Below, piece by piece: positions 8,690 through 16,248 of a DNA stretch of 43,405 nucleotides (position 1 is the stretch's first letter; each line of letters opens with the position of its first letter). The translations under genes were made by a program, and so were the position numbers. The DNA lies in assembly GCA_002238555.1 (NCBI GenBank), contig MPMO01000045.1:1-43405 (forward strand). The letters are read 5' to 3'. The notes below the pieces were generated by a model. It saw only the letters and a list, made by a program, of their open reading frames with translations. It did not search any database and had not been told where the DNA came from. This DNA comes from Caldilineaceae bacterium bin34. GTDB lineage: Bacteria > Chloroflexota > Anaerolineae > Caldilineales > Caldilineaceae.

Positions 8690-9747
8690 TGCCCCAAGGC
8701 GAGAATTTTTGGAATCCCTACCGTTGGGTGACCCTCGGCGGTGAGGAGGCGCTACGGGAGAAACCGAACCATCACCATCGGGCGAGCGGTCTTTCGGGCC
8801 GGCTTCGGTGTGAACTCACGGCCCTGACCCCCTTGATGATAGGAAACGGATCCGGGAAGTTCGTGCATCACGCCTCGAGATCGCCACAGGATGCCAGCTA
8901 CATTCCAGGCACTTCACTCAAGGGGGCGATCCGTTCCCTGGCCGAAGTCGTCAGCCACTCCGAAGATCCTTTCAACAGCACCCATCCCGACGCGTCCCAA
9001 TTGGACATCGTGGCCAGAACCTTTGGCTACCTGCAGAAAGGGAATGTCTTTCGTGGTTTGGTGCGATTCAGTGATGCTTGTTTGATGTTCACACCAGACC
9101 GCGGATGGCAGGAGTACGAGGTTGTGGCAGGGCAACCCAAACCCAACCATCAATCCTTCTATCCAAGCAAACGCCAACGCAAGTTCTACCACCACCATCC
9201 TGGCACCAAGGATCTGGTCAGGGCTCCAAGCAACATCAGGCAGACAAGCACAGTCCAACCCGCCCCTTGTGGCACGTCCTTTGCCTTCACGGTGGACTTC
9301 GAGAATCTTCGAGAGGCGGAGCTCAGCCTGCTTCTCTATTGCCTGGTGTTGGAAGAGCAGGTCCAAGTCAATCTCAGACCCCAATGCCTGAGACCCGGGG
9401 ACCGGCATCTTGTGACATTCCAAGGTCCGATGCGTCACAAGATTGGTGGTGCCAAACCTCATGGGGCAGGTTCTGTCCACATTGCCATCACACACATGCA
9501 CCTGCAGGAGGATGCTGCGGCACGCTATCGTGGCCGTGATTCCTCACGCATCTGGGAGGAAGAATCCCTGAGGCAAGAACTCGTCCACCGTACTCAGGCG
9601 TACAGCCGGCGCGAGGACCAGACGATGAACGAACTCCGGGCCATGCTGATCTACTCCGAGGACGATCCCAGAGGTCAGGAAATTCGGTATCCCGCCTGGA
9701 ATTGGTTCGACAGAAATCCGACAACGGAACTGAAACCCACCCTGTAG
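8689..9747 (+). CDS. Cas7-like RAMP subunit (III-D), lacking the cleavage aspartate
   Basis: Last gene of the III-D operon, 352 residues. It has an N-terminal extension of about 35 residues, then RLRCELTALTPLMIGNGSGK, ASYIPGTSLKGAIRSLAEVV (about 69-88) and a late glycine-rich GGAKPHGAGSVHI. The loop between the glycine motif and PGTSLKG reads KFVHHASRSPQ and holds no aspartate in the expected place, so this subunit is probably structural and may terminate the filament like Csm5 or Cmr6. A histidine-rich piece (KRQRKFYHHHPGTKD, about 164-178) is unusual. No downstream gene follows; about 310 bases of non-coding DNA separate it from the first NYN relic. Confidence 0.75.
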   Translation: MPQGENFWNPYRWVTLGGEEALREKPNHHHRASGLSGRLRCELTALTPLMIGNGSGKFVHHASRSPQDASYIPGTSLKGAIRSLAEVVSHSEDPFNSTHPDASQLDIVARTFGYLQKGNVFRGLVRFSDACLMFTPDRGWQEYEVVAGQPKPNHQSFYPSKRQRKFYHHHPGTKDLVRAPSNIRQTSTVQPAPCGTSFAFTVDFENLREAELSLLLYCLVLEEQVQVNLRPQCLRPGDRHLVTFQGPMRHKIGGAKPHGAGSVHIAITHMHLQEDAAARYRGRDSSRIWEEESLRQELVHRTQAYSRREDQTMNELRAMLIYSEDDPRGQEIRYPAWNWFDRNPTTELKPTL

Positions 9748-10060
9748 GTATTGGGGCCGTGCCGGAACGCGGGCCGATAGTTCCAAGGCCTCTACGGAGT
9801 CGCGGCTGTCGATCCTGACAGCTATGAAACGACCGACTTGGCAAGACGATTTCGATACCGGAGGTCAAACCTCCATTACCGACGGGGCCTCCAATTCGCA
9901 ACAAATACATCACTCGACGGCGGACTTGGGCCACGCCTTGCAGGTGGTTTGGTGGCCGAGGGAATGGCCCAAGGCTGCACAATGCCAACTGCGTACCACT
10001 ACGCCACCAACCGGTGAATGTGGAAATGCGGCTGGTCGCCGATGTGGTATGCGGTCAATG
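9748..10060. other. Gene-free stretch after the III-D operon
   Basis: No convincing gene. There is a short hairpin near 9860 (GGAGGT, three-base loop, ACCTCC) without a T-run, so a terminator is not clear. Confidence 0.35.
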
Positions 10061-10310
10061 GAACATTCGGGACAACTTGCCTGAGCACTTAACGACACGC
10101 CACCACCTGGTGTGCAGGGTAGTCATGTAGAACGCCACATAGCTCTGAGCTTCCTGACCATTCTGCGATGAAGATTTCGGGCGATCTCTTCGATCCGTGT
10201 TCACCGCGCTATCGAACAGCGGACAGGTCGAGCACTCCCGGATTGCGCGGCGAGGCCAATTCGTTTCCCGGGCGCGAGAGTTCGCGGACAGTCATCACCG
10301 ATTTCTACGT
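10061..10310 (-). pseudogene. Relic 1 of the array trailer plus NYN gene 3' end
   Basis: This stretch aligns with 12900-13150, which is the trailer of array 1 and the 3' end of the NYN gene on the minus strand. Shared islands include CTGAGCTTCCTGACC, TCACCGCGCTA and AGCACTCCCGGATTGCGCGG. Many substitutions and indels have destroyed the frame. It lies immediately before leader 1, so a CRISPR array with its own NYN gene probably once stood to the left and was lost. Confidence 0.7.
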
Positions 10311-10324
10311 TCTTCGCAACAGCT

Positions 10325-10551
10325 CTGCCTCGTAGCCGAACAAACGAACGAATTCGGGCTGCGAGCGGTCCGGTGATGACCCGCCGTAGAGGGGACCGCT
10401 CGCAGGTTTTCGGTCTCCATTGGCTGTGGGAGCGAGGTACAACGTGCTATGCTTTGCCGTGGTGACGCATTGCATCAGCGATTTGGATGCTTGCCCCAAC
10501 ACTTTGGACCTTCTGTGTCTGAATTGGGCTAGACTCAGTCGTTCCTATACT
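10325..10551 (+). promoter_or_regulatory. CRISPR leader 1
   Basis: About 225 bases in front of array 1 that recur almost unchanged before array 2 (split by an IS) and before array 3. Conserved blocks include a 13-bp-stem hairpin, CAACGTGCTATGCTTTGCC, GACGCATTGCATCAG and ACTTTGGACCTTCTGT. The terminal repeat of each long array is the degenerate one on the right, which places the leader on the left and transcription rightward. The AT-richness typical of leaders is modest here. Confidence 0.85.
10359..10405 (+). promoter_or_regulatory. Leader hairpin, copy 1
   Basis: CTGCGAGCGGTCC at 10359-10371 pairs perfectly with GGACCGCTCGCAG at 10393-10405 across a 21-base loop, followed by GTTTTCGG. The same stem is kept in the other two leaders at 15187-15233 and 28477-28523. 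It could be a DNA cruciform site, a protein-binding site for adaptation, or a transcript attenuator. Confidence 0.8.
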
Positions 10552-12855
10552 CTCTCCATGACTGCAAGGTCATGGCCCCATTGAAGCTCATTCCCCGCTC
10601 TGCTACTGTCGGTTTGGGTTCCGCCTCTCCATGACTGCAAGGTCATGGCCCCATTGAAGCCATCAGATGAGGCCGATCCTGCCGGCAGCGGTCATTCTCT
10701 CCATGACTGCAAGGTCATGGCCCCATTGAAGCATGGTCGTGCATGCACTCTGGCGAGCAATGCCGGAACTCTCCATGACTGCAAGGTCATGGCCCCATTG
10801 AAGCGGCGGTCGGTTCAGCACTATGGGGCCGACGTAGTGGCTCTCCATGACTGCAAGGTCATGGCCCCATTGAAGCGTCGATTACGGTTGCGATGTTCAG
10901 TGCGATGTCCAGCTCTCCATGACTGCAAGGTCATGGCCCCATTGAAGCCTTCGTGATCTGGTCCCGCGTGATTCGGCGCATGTTGCTCTCCATGACTGCA
11001 AGGTCATGGCCCCATTGAAGCAGGCCCGTACAGGACCTATTTTGCCGACCCTACCCTACCTCTCCATGACTGCAAGGTCATGGCCCCATTGAAGCCAGTC
11101 GAAGTAGAGGGTCCAGGCCCGCAATTCCGCCGGCCTCTCCATGACTGCAAGGTCATGGCCCCATTGAAGCGGACCGGGTATCGAGCACACGAACCACCAC
11201 CTGGCCAACTCTCCATGACTGCAAGGTCATGGCCCCATTGAAGCTTTGTCCGGTGTCCAGAACGGGTAGATGCTGCCGGTTCTCTCCATGACTGCAAGGT
11301 CATGGCCCCATTGAAGCGTCTGTCCTGCCCTGGAGGCAGTGGCGCGCCGAATTCCTCTCCATGACTGCAAGGTCATGGCCCCATTGAAGCGTAGACCTGG
11401 CAGTAGAAATCCATCTGCGGCCATTTCTCTCCATGACTGCAAGGTCATGGCCCCATTGAAGCGGGATGCGCAGCTGCAGGCCGTGTTCAGCTACATCAAC
11501 TCTCCATGACTGCAAGGTCATGGCCCCATTGAAGCCATCCCTCACGGTGCCCAGCTGCATCCCTCGAACCCCTCTCCATGACTGCAAGGTCATGGCCCCA
11601 TTGAAGCCTGGACCCATCCGCAACGAAGCCGGTCATGACGGGTTCTCTCCATGACTGCAAGGTCATGGCCCCATTGAAGCCGCCCAGTCAGCACCCCGCT
11701 CCCGCGGTTCCGCGACACTCTCCATGACTGCAAGGTCATGGCCCCATTGAAGCCAAGCCGGGTGGTGCGTTCCGCGTCGCGTAGGCGGGCTCTCCATGAC
11801 TGCAAGGTCATGGCCCCATTGAAGCGTGTGGGTGTCGATCACGCGGTTGAACTGCCCCGTCCCCACTCTCCATGACTGCAAGGTCATGGCCCCATTGAAG
11901 CCAGAAACGGATCCCACATGGCGAAGCGAGGCAACGTACCTCTCCATGACTGCAAGGTCATGGCCCCATTGAAGCCAGAAACGGATCCCACATGGCGAAG
12001 CGAGGCAACGTACCTCTCCATGACTGCAAGGTCATGGCCCCATTGAAGCAACCTCCTGCCGTGCAGTCGGGCGGCGGCAAGGATCCGGCTCTCCATGACT
12101 GCAAGGTCATGGCCCCATTGAAGCCGCCTGATGCGTCGGGTGGGCGAGGGCGACTCTTACTCCTCTCCATGACTGCAAGGTCATGGCCCCATTGAAGCGC
12201 GGATGACAGGGTGGTCATGGGTTCACCTCCTGCGCTCTCCATGACTGCAAGGTCATGGCCCCATTGAAGCAGTGAAGACGGGCTTATAACTAGGATTTGC
12301 ATCAGCCTCTCCATGACTGCAAGGTCATGGCCCCATTGAAGCTATGTCGGTGCCTTGCCAGCTAAGGAGTGTCTTGGCCTCTCCATGACTGCAAGGTCAT
12401 GGCCCCATTGAAGCATCCACGATGATCAGCGATACCGGCTTGCTGCCCAGGCTCTCCATGACTGCAAGGTCATGGCCCCATTGAAGCCGAAGGCGATGTC
12501 GGCGTTGAGTAACCTGGGCGCGTTCTCTCCATGACTGCAAGGTCATGGCCCCATTGAAGCCGGCGACCGCCCGACGAGTTCAGCGGTGCCACCCTGACTC
12601 TCCATGACTGCAAGGTCATGGCCCCATTGAAGCCTTCTTCTTGCGTTTCTTGCTCTCGCTGGCTCCTTCTCTCCATGACTGCAAGGTCATGGCCCCATTG
12701 AAGCCCGGCAGTCGTGGCGTTCACCGCGATGGCTAGGAGAATCCTCTCCATGACTGCAAGGTCATGGCCCCATTGAAGCAGCCACGTCCGGAGGGCGGCG
12801 TGCATCGTCACAGCAGGGACTCTCCATGACCGCAAGGTCATGGCCCCGTTGAAGC
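10552..12855 (+). CRISPR. CRISPR array 1, 32 repeats
   Basis: There are 32 repeats of 36 bp and 31 spacers of 35-40 bp. The repeat begins CTCTCCATGACTGCAAGG and ends CCCCATTGAAGC. It holds a palindrome CCATGAC-loop-GTCATGG, and its 3' end gives an ATTGAAGC crRNA handle like other type I/III repeats. The loop is TGCAAG in repeats 1-31. The last repeat (12820-12855) has loop CGCAAG and GTTGAAGC at the end, marking the distal side. Spacers 19 and 20 (11902-11939 and 11976-12013) are identical, a tandem unit duplication. The array lies downstream of leader 1 and convergent with the NYN gene. Variable spacer length fits use by type III effectors. Confidence 0.98.
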
Positions 12856-13047
12856 CGGCGCTTGATGTTCTCGACCTGCAGGCGGATCACCTGCTCTTAG
12901 GAACATCATTCGGAACGGCCTGCCCCGGGCACTTGATGACACGCTGCCTGGTACAAGCGACGCGGGGCAGTCATGTGGCGCGCCACATGACGCTGAGCTT
13001 CCTGACCGTTCTGCGATAGGATTTCCGGCCGATTCTGCGATCCGAGC

Positions 13048-13677
13048 TCACCGCGCTACCGGACGATGGGACAGGTCCAGCACTCCCGGATTGCGCGGCG
13101 GGGCAAATTCGTGCCCCGGACGCGAGGGTTCGCGGAAAGTAATCGCGTCGTAGTAGTCGTCCAGCGCGATGAACTTACCGTTGTCTGTGGCCCACCCGCG
13201 CATGCCGCGGTTGCATGAATGCGCCCACGACAGTACCTCAACCGCCCAGCCACGGTTATGCATGCGCTCCAGGGTACTGTGGAATCCTCGACCGGTGACA
13301 TACCCAGCACCATCACCGGTCAGGAGCACAACAACCCCCGGGTCACCGTTGTAATCGACAGCGTCCTCCAGCATGCGCAGCTGCAGCCACTGGTCCGGCA
13401 CCCCCTGTTCGCCTTGGCCCTGGATACCCCGGTCAAAGAGGTGGACCTCGACCCCGCTGTTTTCCATCCGATTCCACAGTTGCTGCATTTCCGGGGGAAT
13501 CGAACCCGCAGCCACGGCCCGTCTCACCGTTCTGTCAGCTTGGGCCAGACCCAGAACATTGTCGAAATGGATGCGCACCAGATACCGCGCTCCCGGCGTG
13601 CCTTCCCGTTCATCAGCCAGCCGCTGCGCTTCGTGGTAGATGTTCGAGTTGTCCCAATAGATGAAGACGTCATTCAT
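13048..13677 (-). CDS. NYN-domain (PIN-like) putative RNase next to the CRISPR array
   Basis: A 209-residue NYN/LabA-type protein of the PIN-like fold, in which clustered acidic residues bind metal and cut RNA. The N-terminal FIYWDNSNIYHEA carries D9 and N10/N12; LRMLEDAVDY carries D105; VVVLLTGDGAGYVTGRGF carries D122. These match the usual NYN acidic set, so it is probably active. After about residue 185 the tail is short and basic. An AGAGGGG lies about nine bases before ATG 13677, and a 44-codon ORF ends 15 bp upstream. The gene converges on array 1 across the trailer. Two damaged copies flank the other ends of the CRISPR cassettes (10061-10310 and 30923-31365), so the link with arrays is repeated rather than accidental. 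Its role, whether RNA decay, crRNA trimming or toxin, is unknown. Confidence 0.8.
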   Translation of the reverse strand: MNDVFIYWDNSNIYHEAQRLADEREGTPGARYLVRIHFDNVLGLAQADRTVRRAVAAGSIPPEMQQLWNRMENSGVEVHLFDRGIQGQGEQGVPDQWLQLRMLEDAVDYNGDPGVVVLLTGDGAGYVTGRGFHSTLERMHNRGWAVEVLSWAHSCNRGMRGWATDNGKFIALDDYYDAITFREPSRPGHEFAPPRNPGVLDLSHRPVAR

Positions 13678-13692
13678 GGAGTGGTTGCCCCT

Positions 13693-13827
13693 CTACACCG
13701 TTGAGCCGCCCTGAGGGTGGGTCGGCGGTCTGTTCACGGCAGGTGGAGCCCAGTGATTCTCGGTCAACGGGACCTTGTTGGCAATGGTCAGACCGTCGAT
13801 TTCCACCTCGGGGCCAGTGTAGACCAT
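13693..13827 (-). CDS. Small ORF of 44 codons upstream of the NYN gene
   Basis: The frame starts at ATG 13827 and ends at TAG 13693, 15 bp before the NYN start. The product contains EVEIDGLTIANKVPLTENHW and a proline-rich tail (APPAVNRPPTHPQGG). The composition looks like real protein, and the tight spacing suggests cotranscription with the NYN gene. It may be a short partner or antitoxin, or the remaining end of a longer gene. I recognise no family. Confidence 0.4.
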   Translation of the reverse strand: MVYTGPEVEIDGLTIANKVPLTENHWAPPAVNRPPTHPQGGSTV

Positions 13828-13885
13828 CAAGGCAAGCGAACAGTCGTTGTCGGACCATGATTGACGGGTTGTATATCCGGTCTTG

Positions 13886-13920
13886 TACCAATCCAGTATA
13901 ATGTAGATACTGGATTGGTA
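13886..13920. repeat. 14-bp perfect inverted repeat before truncated cas1
   Basis: TACCAATCCAGTAT at 13886-13899 and ATACTGGATTGGTA at 13907-13920 are perfect complements around a 7-base spacer. The right arm plus TCAT matches 316-332 near the IS630-like gene with one mismatch. It sits between the divergent 44-codon/NYN pair and the cas1 fragment. It may be the footprint of two joined transposon ends, or an operator. TATAAT occurs at 13897-13902. Confidence 0.75.
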
Positions 13921-13926
13921 TCATCC

Positions 13927-14292
13927 ATGTCGGTGGGCTTTGACCCGCATCTGGGGTTTTACCACCAGCCCAAGTACGGGCGTCCGGCCTTGGCACTCGA
14001 CTTGGCGGAGGAGTTTCGTCCCATCGTCGCCGACTCCGTGGCCCTCGGGGTGTTCAACAACGGAGAGTTGAAGGAGAGGGACTTTCTTCAGAGGAACGAG
14101 GCGGTGTCTCTCACCACCGAGGGACGCAGAACCGTGATCCGGGCCTTCGAGCGTCGCATGGACTCAACAATCACCCATCCGCTGTTTGGATACTCCATCA
14201 GCTACAAGCGTGTATTGGAGATGCAGGCCCGATTGCTGGGACGCCACCTCCTGGGCGAACTGAAGGCGTATCCCGCGTTTCGGACGAGGTGA
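13927..14292 (+). pseudogene. cas1: Cas1, C-terminal fragment
   Basis: The frame encodes only the last 121 residues of a Cas1 integrase. It starts at SVGFDPHLGFYHQPKYGRPA, continues LALDLAEEFRPIVADSVALG and ends THPLFGYSISYKRVLEMQAR and LLGRHLLGELKAYPAF, in the style of type III Cas1. The catalytic histidine (GFYHQ) and aspartate (ALDLAEE) are present. The N-terminal domain, about 200 residues including the catalytic glutamate, is missing, and no trace of it lies upstream. The break falls exactly at VGFDP, just after a transposon-like palindrome. Spacer integration by this copy alone is unlikely. An in-frame ATG at 13861 lengthens the ORF but adds no Cas1 sequence. cas2 starts 3 bp downstream. 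Confidence 0.88.
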
Positions 14293-14295
14293 CCC

Positions 14296-14586
14296 ATGCG
14301 CAACCGGTATGTTGTGGCCTACGACGTGCGTGACCCCAAACGCCTGCGCCAAACCCACCAAAAGATGAAGGGGTTCGGCGACTCGCTGCAGTTCTCGGTG
14401 TTCCTGTGCGAACTTTCAGCGAAGGAGAAGGTTCTGTTGGAGGAAGCACTGTCGGAGATCATCAACTTCAAGGAAGATCAGGTGCTCGTCGTCGATCTGG
14501 GTCCCGTCGATGGGCATCGTGCCAATGCCATGGAGGCTCTTGGTCGCCAAGTGTTGCCGAGGAGTCGGGAAGTCGTGGTGGTTTGA
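14296..14586 (+). CDS. cas2: Cas2
   Basis: A complete Cas2 of 96 residues, the structural partner of Cas1 in spacer acquisition. The family features are clear: YVVAYDVRDPKRLRQTHQKM at the N-terminus with the conserved aspartate after the first strand, GFGDSLQFSVFLCELSAKEK and INFKEDQVLVVDLGP. A GAGGTG motif precedes ATG 14296. It follows the truncated cas1 by 3 bp, so the original operon was cas1-cas2. With cas1 broken, it can act in adaptation only if another cas1 exists elsewhere in the genome. The last residues (PRSREVVVV) are normal in length. Confidence 0.95.
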   Translation: MRNRYVVAYDVRDPKRLRQTHQKMKGFGDSLQFSVFLCELSAKEKVLLEEALSEIINFKEDQVLVVDLGPVDGHRANAMEALGRQVLPRSREVVVV

Positions 14587-15028
14587 CCTGTCCCTGAAGG
14601 ATGGTTCAGCAGCGTGGTTGTCAGTTTGCTGCGGTTGGGAGCATTTGCAACCCGCAAGGCAACCGCGGAGGTCGGTGGGTCTGGCTCCTCCGTTGATCAT
14701 CGTGACATTCCGCTCTCGCCAATCCGATCTCCTCGTTGCCTGAGTGACTCCACTACCGTCTGGGAGGACAGCACTCAAGGAAGCCGTGATGGTCCCTCAG
14801 GAGCTTCGCCCCATATGTTGCACCAAGCAGGTTCTGCCGCCGAAGTTGCAACGCAGAACGTTACGCCCCTTTTTGTGCGACTTCGCACCGACATCCCTTC
14901 ACCGCATCCCTTACCACCATGTCGGCGGTTCAGGACACCCACCCGTGGTACCCGCCGTCCTCGGCCCGGAACCAACAACATTGGATGGACATTCGGCTGT
15001 ATCAAGTCAAGCCATGCCCCGGCGCACC
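14587..15028. other. Gene-free stretch after cas2
   Basis: About 440 bases without a convincing gene on either strand. From about 15029 the sequence becomes similar to 28318 onwards, which marks the start of the duplicated leader region. Confidence 0.45.
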
Positions 15029-15254
15029 GTCACCGGAACCATACACTCCAAGATCGCCGTGCACTCGTCTTCCGGCAAGGGAACGCAGACCTGCCAGCGT
15101 CAAATCTGGTCATATCAGGAACCGAAGGCTCATTTCAGCTGACGGCATGGATGTAGCTCACAGGCGAATAAACGAACGAACTCGGGCTGCGAGCGGTCCG
15201 GTGATGACCCGCTGTAGAGGGGACCGCTCGCAGGTTTTCGGTTCCCATTGACTG
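15029..15254 (+). promoter_or_regulatory. CRISPR leader 2, left part (interrupted)
   Basis: Matches the region before array 3 (28318 onwards) almost base for base, including GGGAACGCAGACCTGCCAGC and the leader hairpin at 15187-15233. It stops at the 10-bp target duplication of the ISAs1-like insertion; the rest resumes at 17403. The array-proximal part is thus 2.1 kb away from this half. Confidence 0.85.
15187..15233 (+). promoter_or_regulatory. Leader hairpin, copy 2
   Basis: The same 13-bp perfect stem as in leader 1, arms 15187-15199 and 15221-15233, with one loop base changed (CGCTG for CGCCG). The stem itself is unchanged. Confidence 0.8.
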
Positions 15255-15445
15255 CAGGGCGATTGCATCTAAATTGGGTGTGCCGACCGGGGCGAGTGGG
15301 CGCAAGGCTACAATGAGCGGTTTCGGATCCAGCCTGCGGAACCACCCCCATGGACGTCCTGATGCCCCCGCCGTTGATCGAGACCCTGGACACCCTGGAG
15401 GATCCGCGGGTGGACCGGACCAAGCTGCACAATTTAAGAGGGTGT

Positions 15446-15859
15446 TTAAGAAGATGGGATGCGGGCCAGGCGACGCAGCATGAGGCCGGTCATGGCGACA
15501 TGGATCCAGGCTTCGGTGGTGTCGGGCCGCTCCTCGTAGTCCTTGCTCAAGCGCCGGTACCTTCCCAGCCAGGCGAAGGTGCGCTCCACGACCCAGCGCC
15601 GGGGCAGGACCTGGAAGCCCGGCTCGGACCGGCGCACAATCTCCAGGTTCCAGGGCGTGTGCGCCTGCACCCAGTCCCCCAGCTTGGGACCGGCGTAGCC
15701 GGCATCCGCCCAGAGGTGCCGCAGGCGCGGGCAGCGGTGCCCCAGCCGGGTCAGGACCTGCCGGGCGCCGTCCCGGTCCTGGACATCGGCGGGAGGCACC
15801 GCCACGGCCAGCAGCAGGCCCTGGGTGTCCACCGCCCAATGCCGTTTGCGACCGTTCAC
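15446..15859 (-). CDS. IS5-like transposase, second frame (catalytic C-terminal half)
   Basis: 137 codons with the DDE C-terminal half: NGRKRHWAVDTQGLLLAVAV, HLWADAGYAGPKLGDW and RRWVVERTFAWLGRYRRLSK followed by DYEERPDT, the last holding the catalytic glutamate of the Y-x2-R-x5-E type region. It lies in the -1 frame relative to the upstream ORF. Before the annotated ATG the frame already reads ARGYDAGKKVNGRKRHW, so expression most likely occurs as a fusion by frameshifting at the A5-G6 run near 15886-15897 rather than from its own start. Confidence 0.85.
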   Translation of the reverse strand: MNGRKRHWAVDTQGLLLAVAVPPADVQDRDGARQVLTRLGHRCPRLRHLWADAGYAGPKLGDWVQAHTPWNLEIVRRSEPGFQVLPRRWVVERTFAWLGRYRRLSKDYEERPDTTEAWIHVAMTGLMLRRLARIPSS

Positions 15860-16248
15860 CTTCTTGCCTGCGTCGTAGCCCCGGGCCCCCCTTTTTCCGT
15901 CGTTTTCACCGACTGGCTGTCCAGGATCGCGGCGCTGGGTTCGGCCCGGCGGCCCTGGGCCTGCCGGGCCTGGGGCCGCAGGGCGTCGTGGATCGCCTGC
16001 CAGACCCCCTCCCGCCGCCAGGTCCAGAAGTAGTGGTACACGACCTGCCAGGGCGGCAGGTCATGGGGCAGCAGACGCCAGGCACAGCCGGAACGCAGCA
16101 CGTAGCGGATGCCGTTTACGATCTCGCGGCGGGCATACTTGGCGGGACGTCCGCCCGGCTTGACCGGCGGGACCAGGGGCTCCAGCCGCTGCCATTCGCG
16201 ATCGGTCAGGTCGGTGGGATAGGCGGCTCGTTCCATGGCTCGGGGCAC
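15856..16248 (-). CDS. IS5-like transposase, first frame (N-terminal half)
   Basis: 130 codons covering the N-terminal DUF4096-type region and the first catalytic aspartate. Visible motifs are YPTDLTDREWQRLEPLVPPV, REIVNGIRYVLRSGCAWRLL, PPWQVVYHYFWTWRREGVW and AAILDSQSVKTTEKGG, where the aspartate in LDSQSVK is catalytic. Translation begins at ATG 16248 or at the internal ATG of MERAAYPT. The frame leaves the transposase sequence at KGG and ends shortly after. A -1 frameshift at the AAAAAGGGGGG run would join it to the second frame, as in other IS427-group elements. Confidence 0.85.
   Translation of the reverse strand: MPRAMERAAYPTDLTDREWQRLEPLVPPVKPGGRPAKYARREIVNGIRYVLRSGCAWRLLPHDLPPWQVVYHYFWTWRREGVWQAIHDALRPQARQAQGRRAEPSAAILDSQSVKTTEKGGPGATTQARR

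Noticed and set aside
10359..10405. Interpreting the leader hairpin as a simple Rho-independent terminator
   Set aside because: The 21-base loop and short T-run are poor for a terminator, and the element is kept in all leaders upstream of actively grown arrays; it remains only one option.
10645..12841. Several open frames within arrays 1 and 3 repeating MTLQSWR, MERxxLQWGHDLAV or LHDHKVMAPLK
   Set aside because: They are translations of the CRISPR repeat and not proteins.
14416..15156. Overlapping frames of 76-180 codons after cas2
   Set aside because: No domain recognised; part of the stretch is the duplicated leader region.
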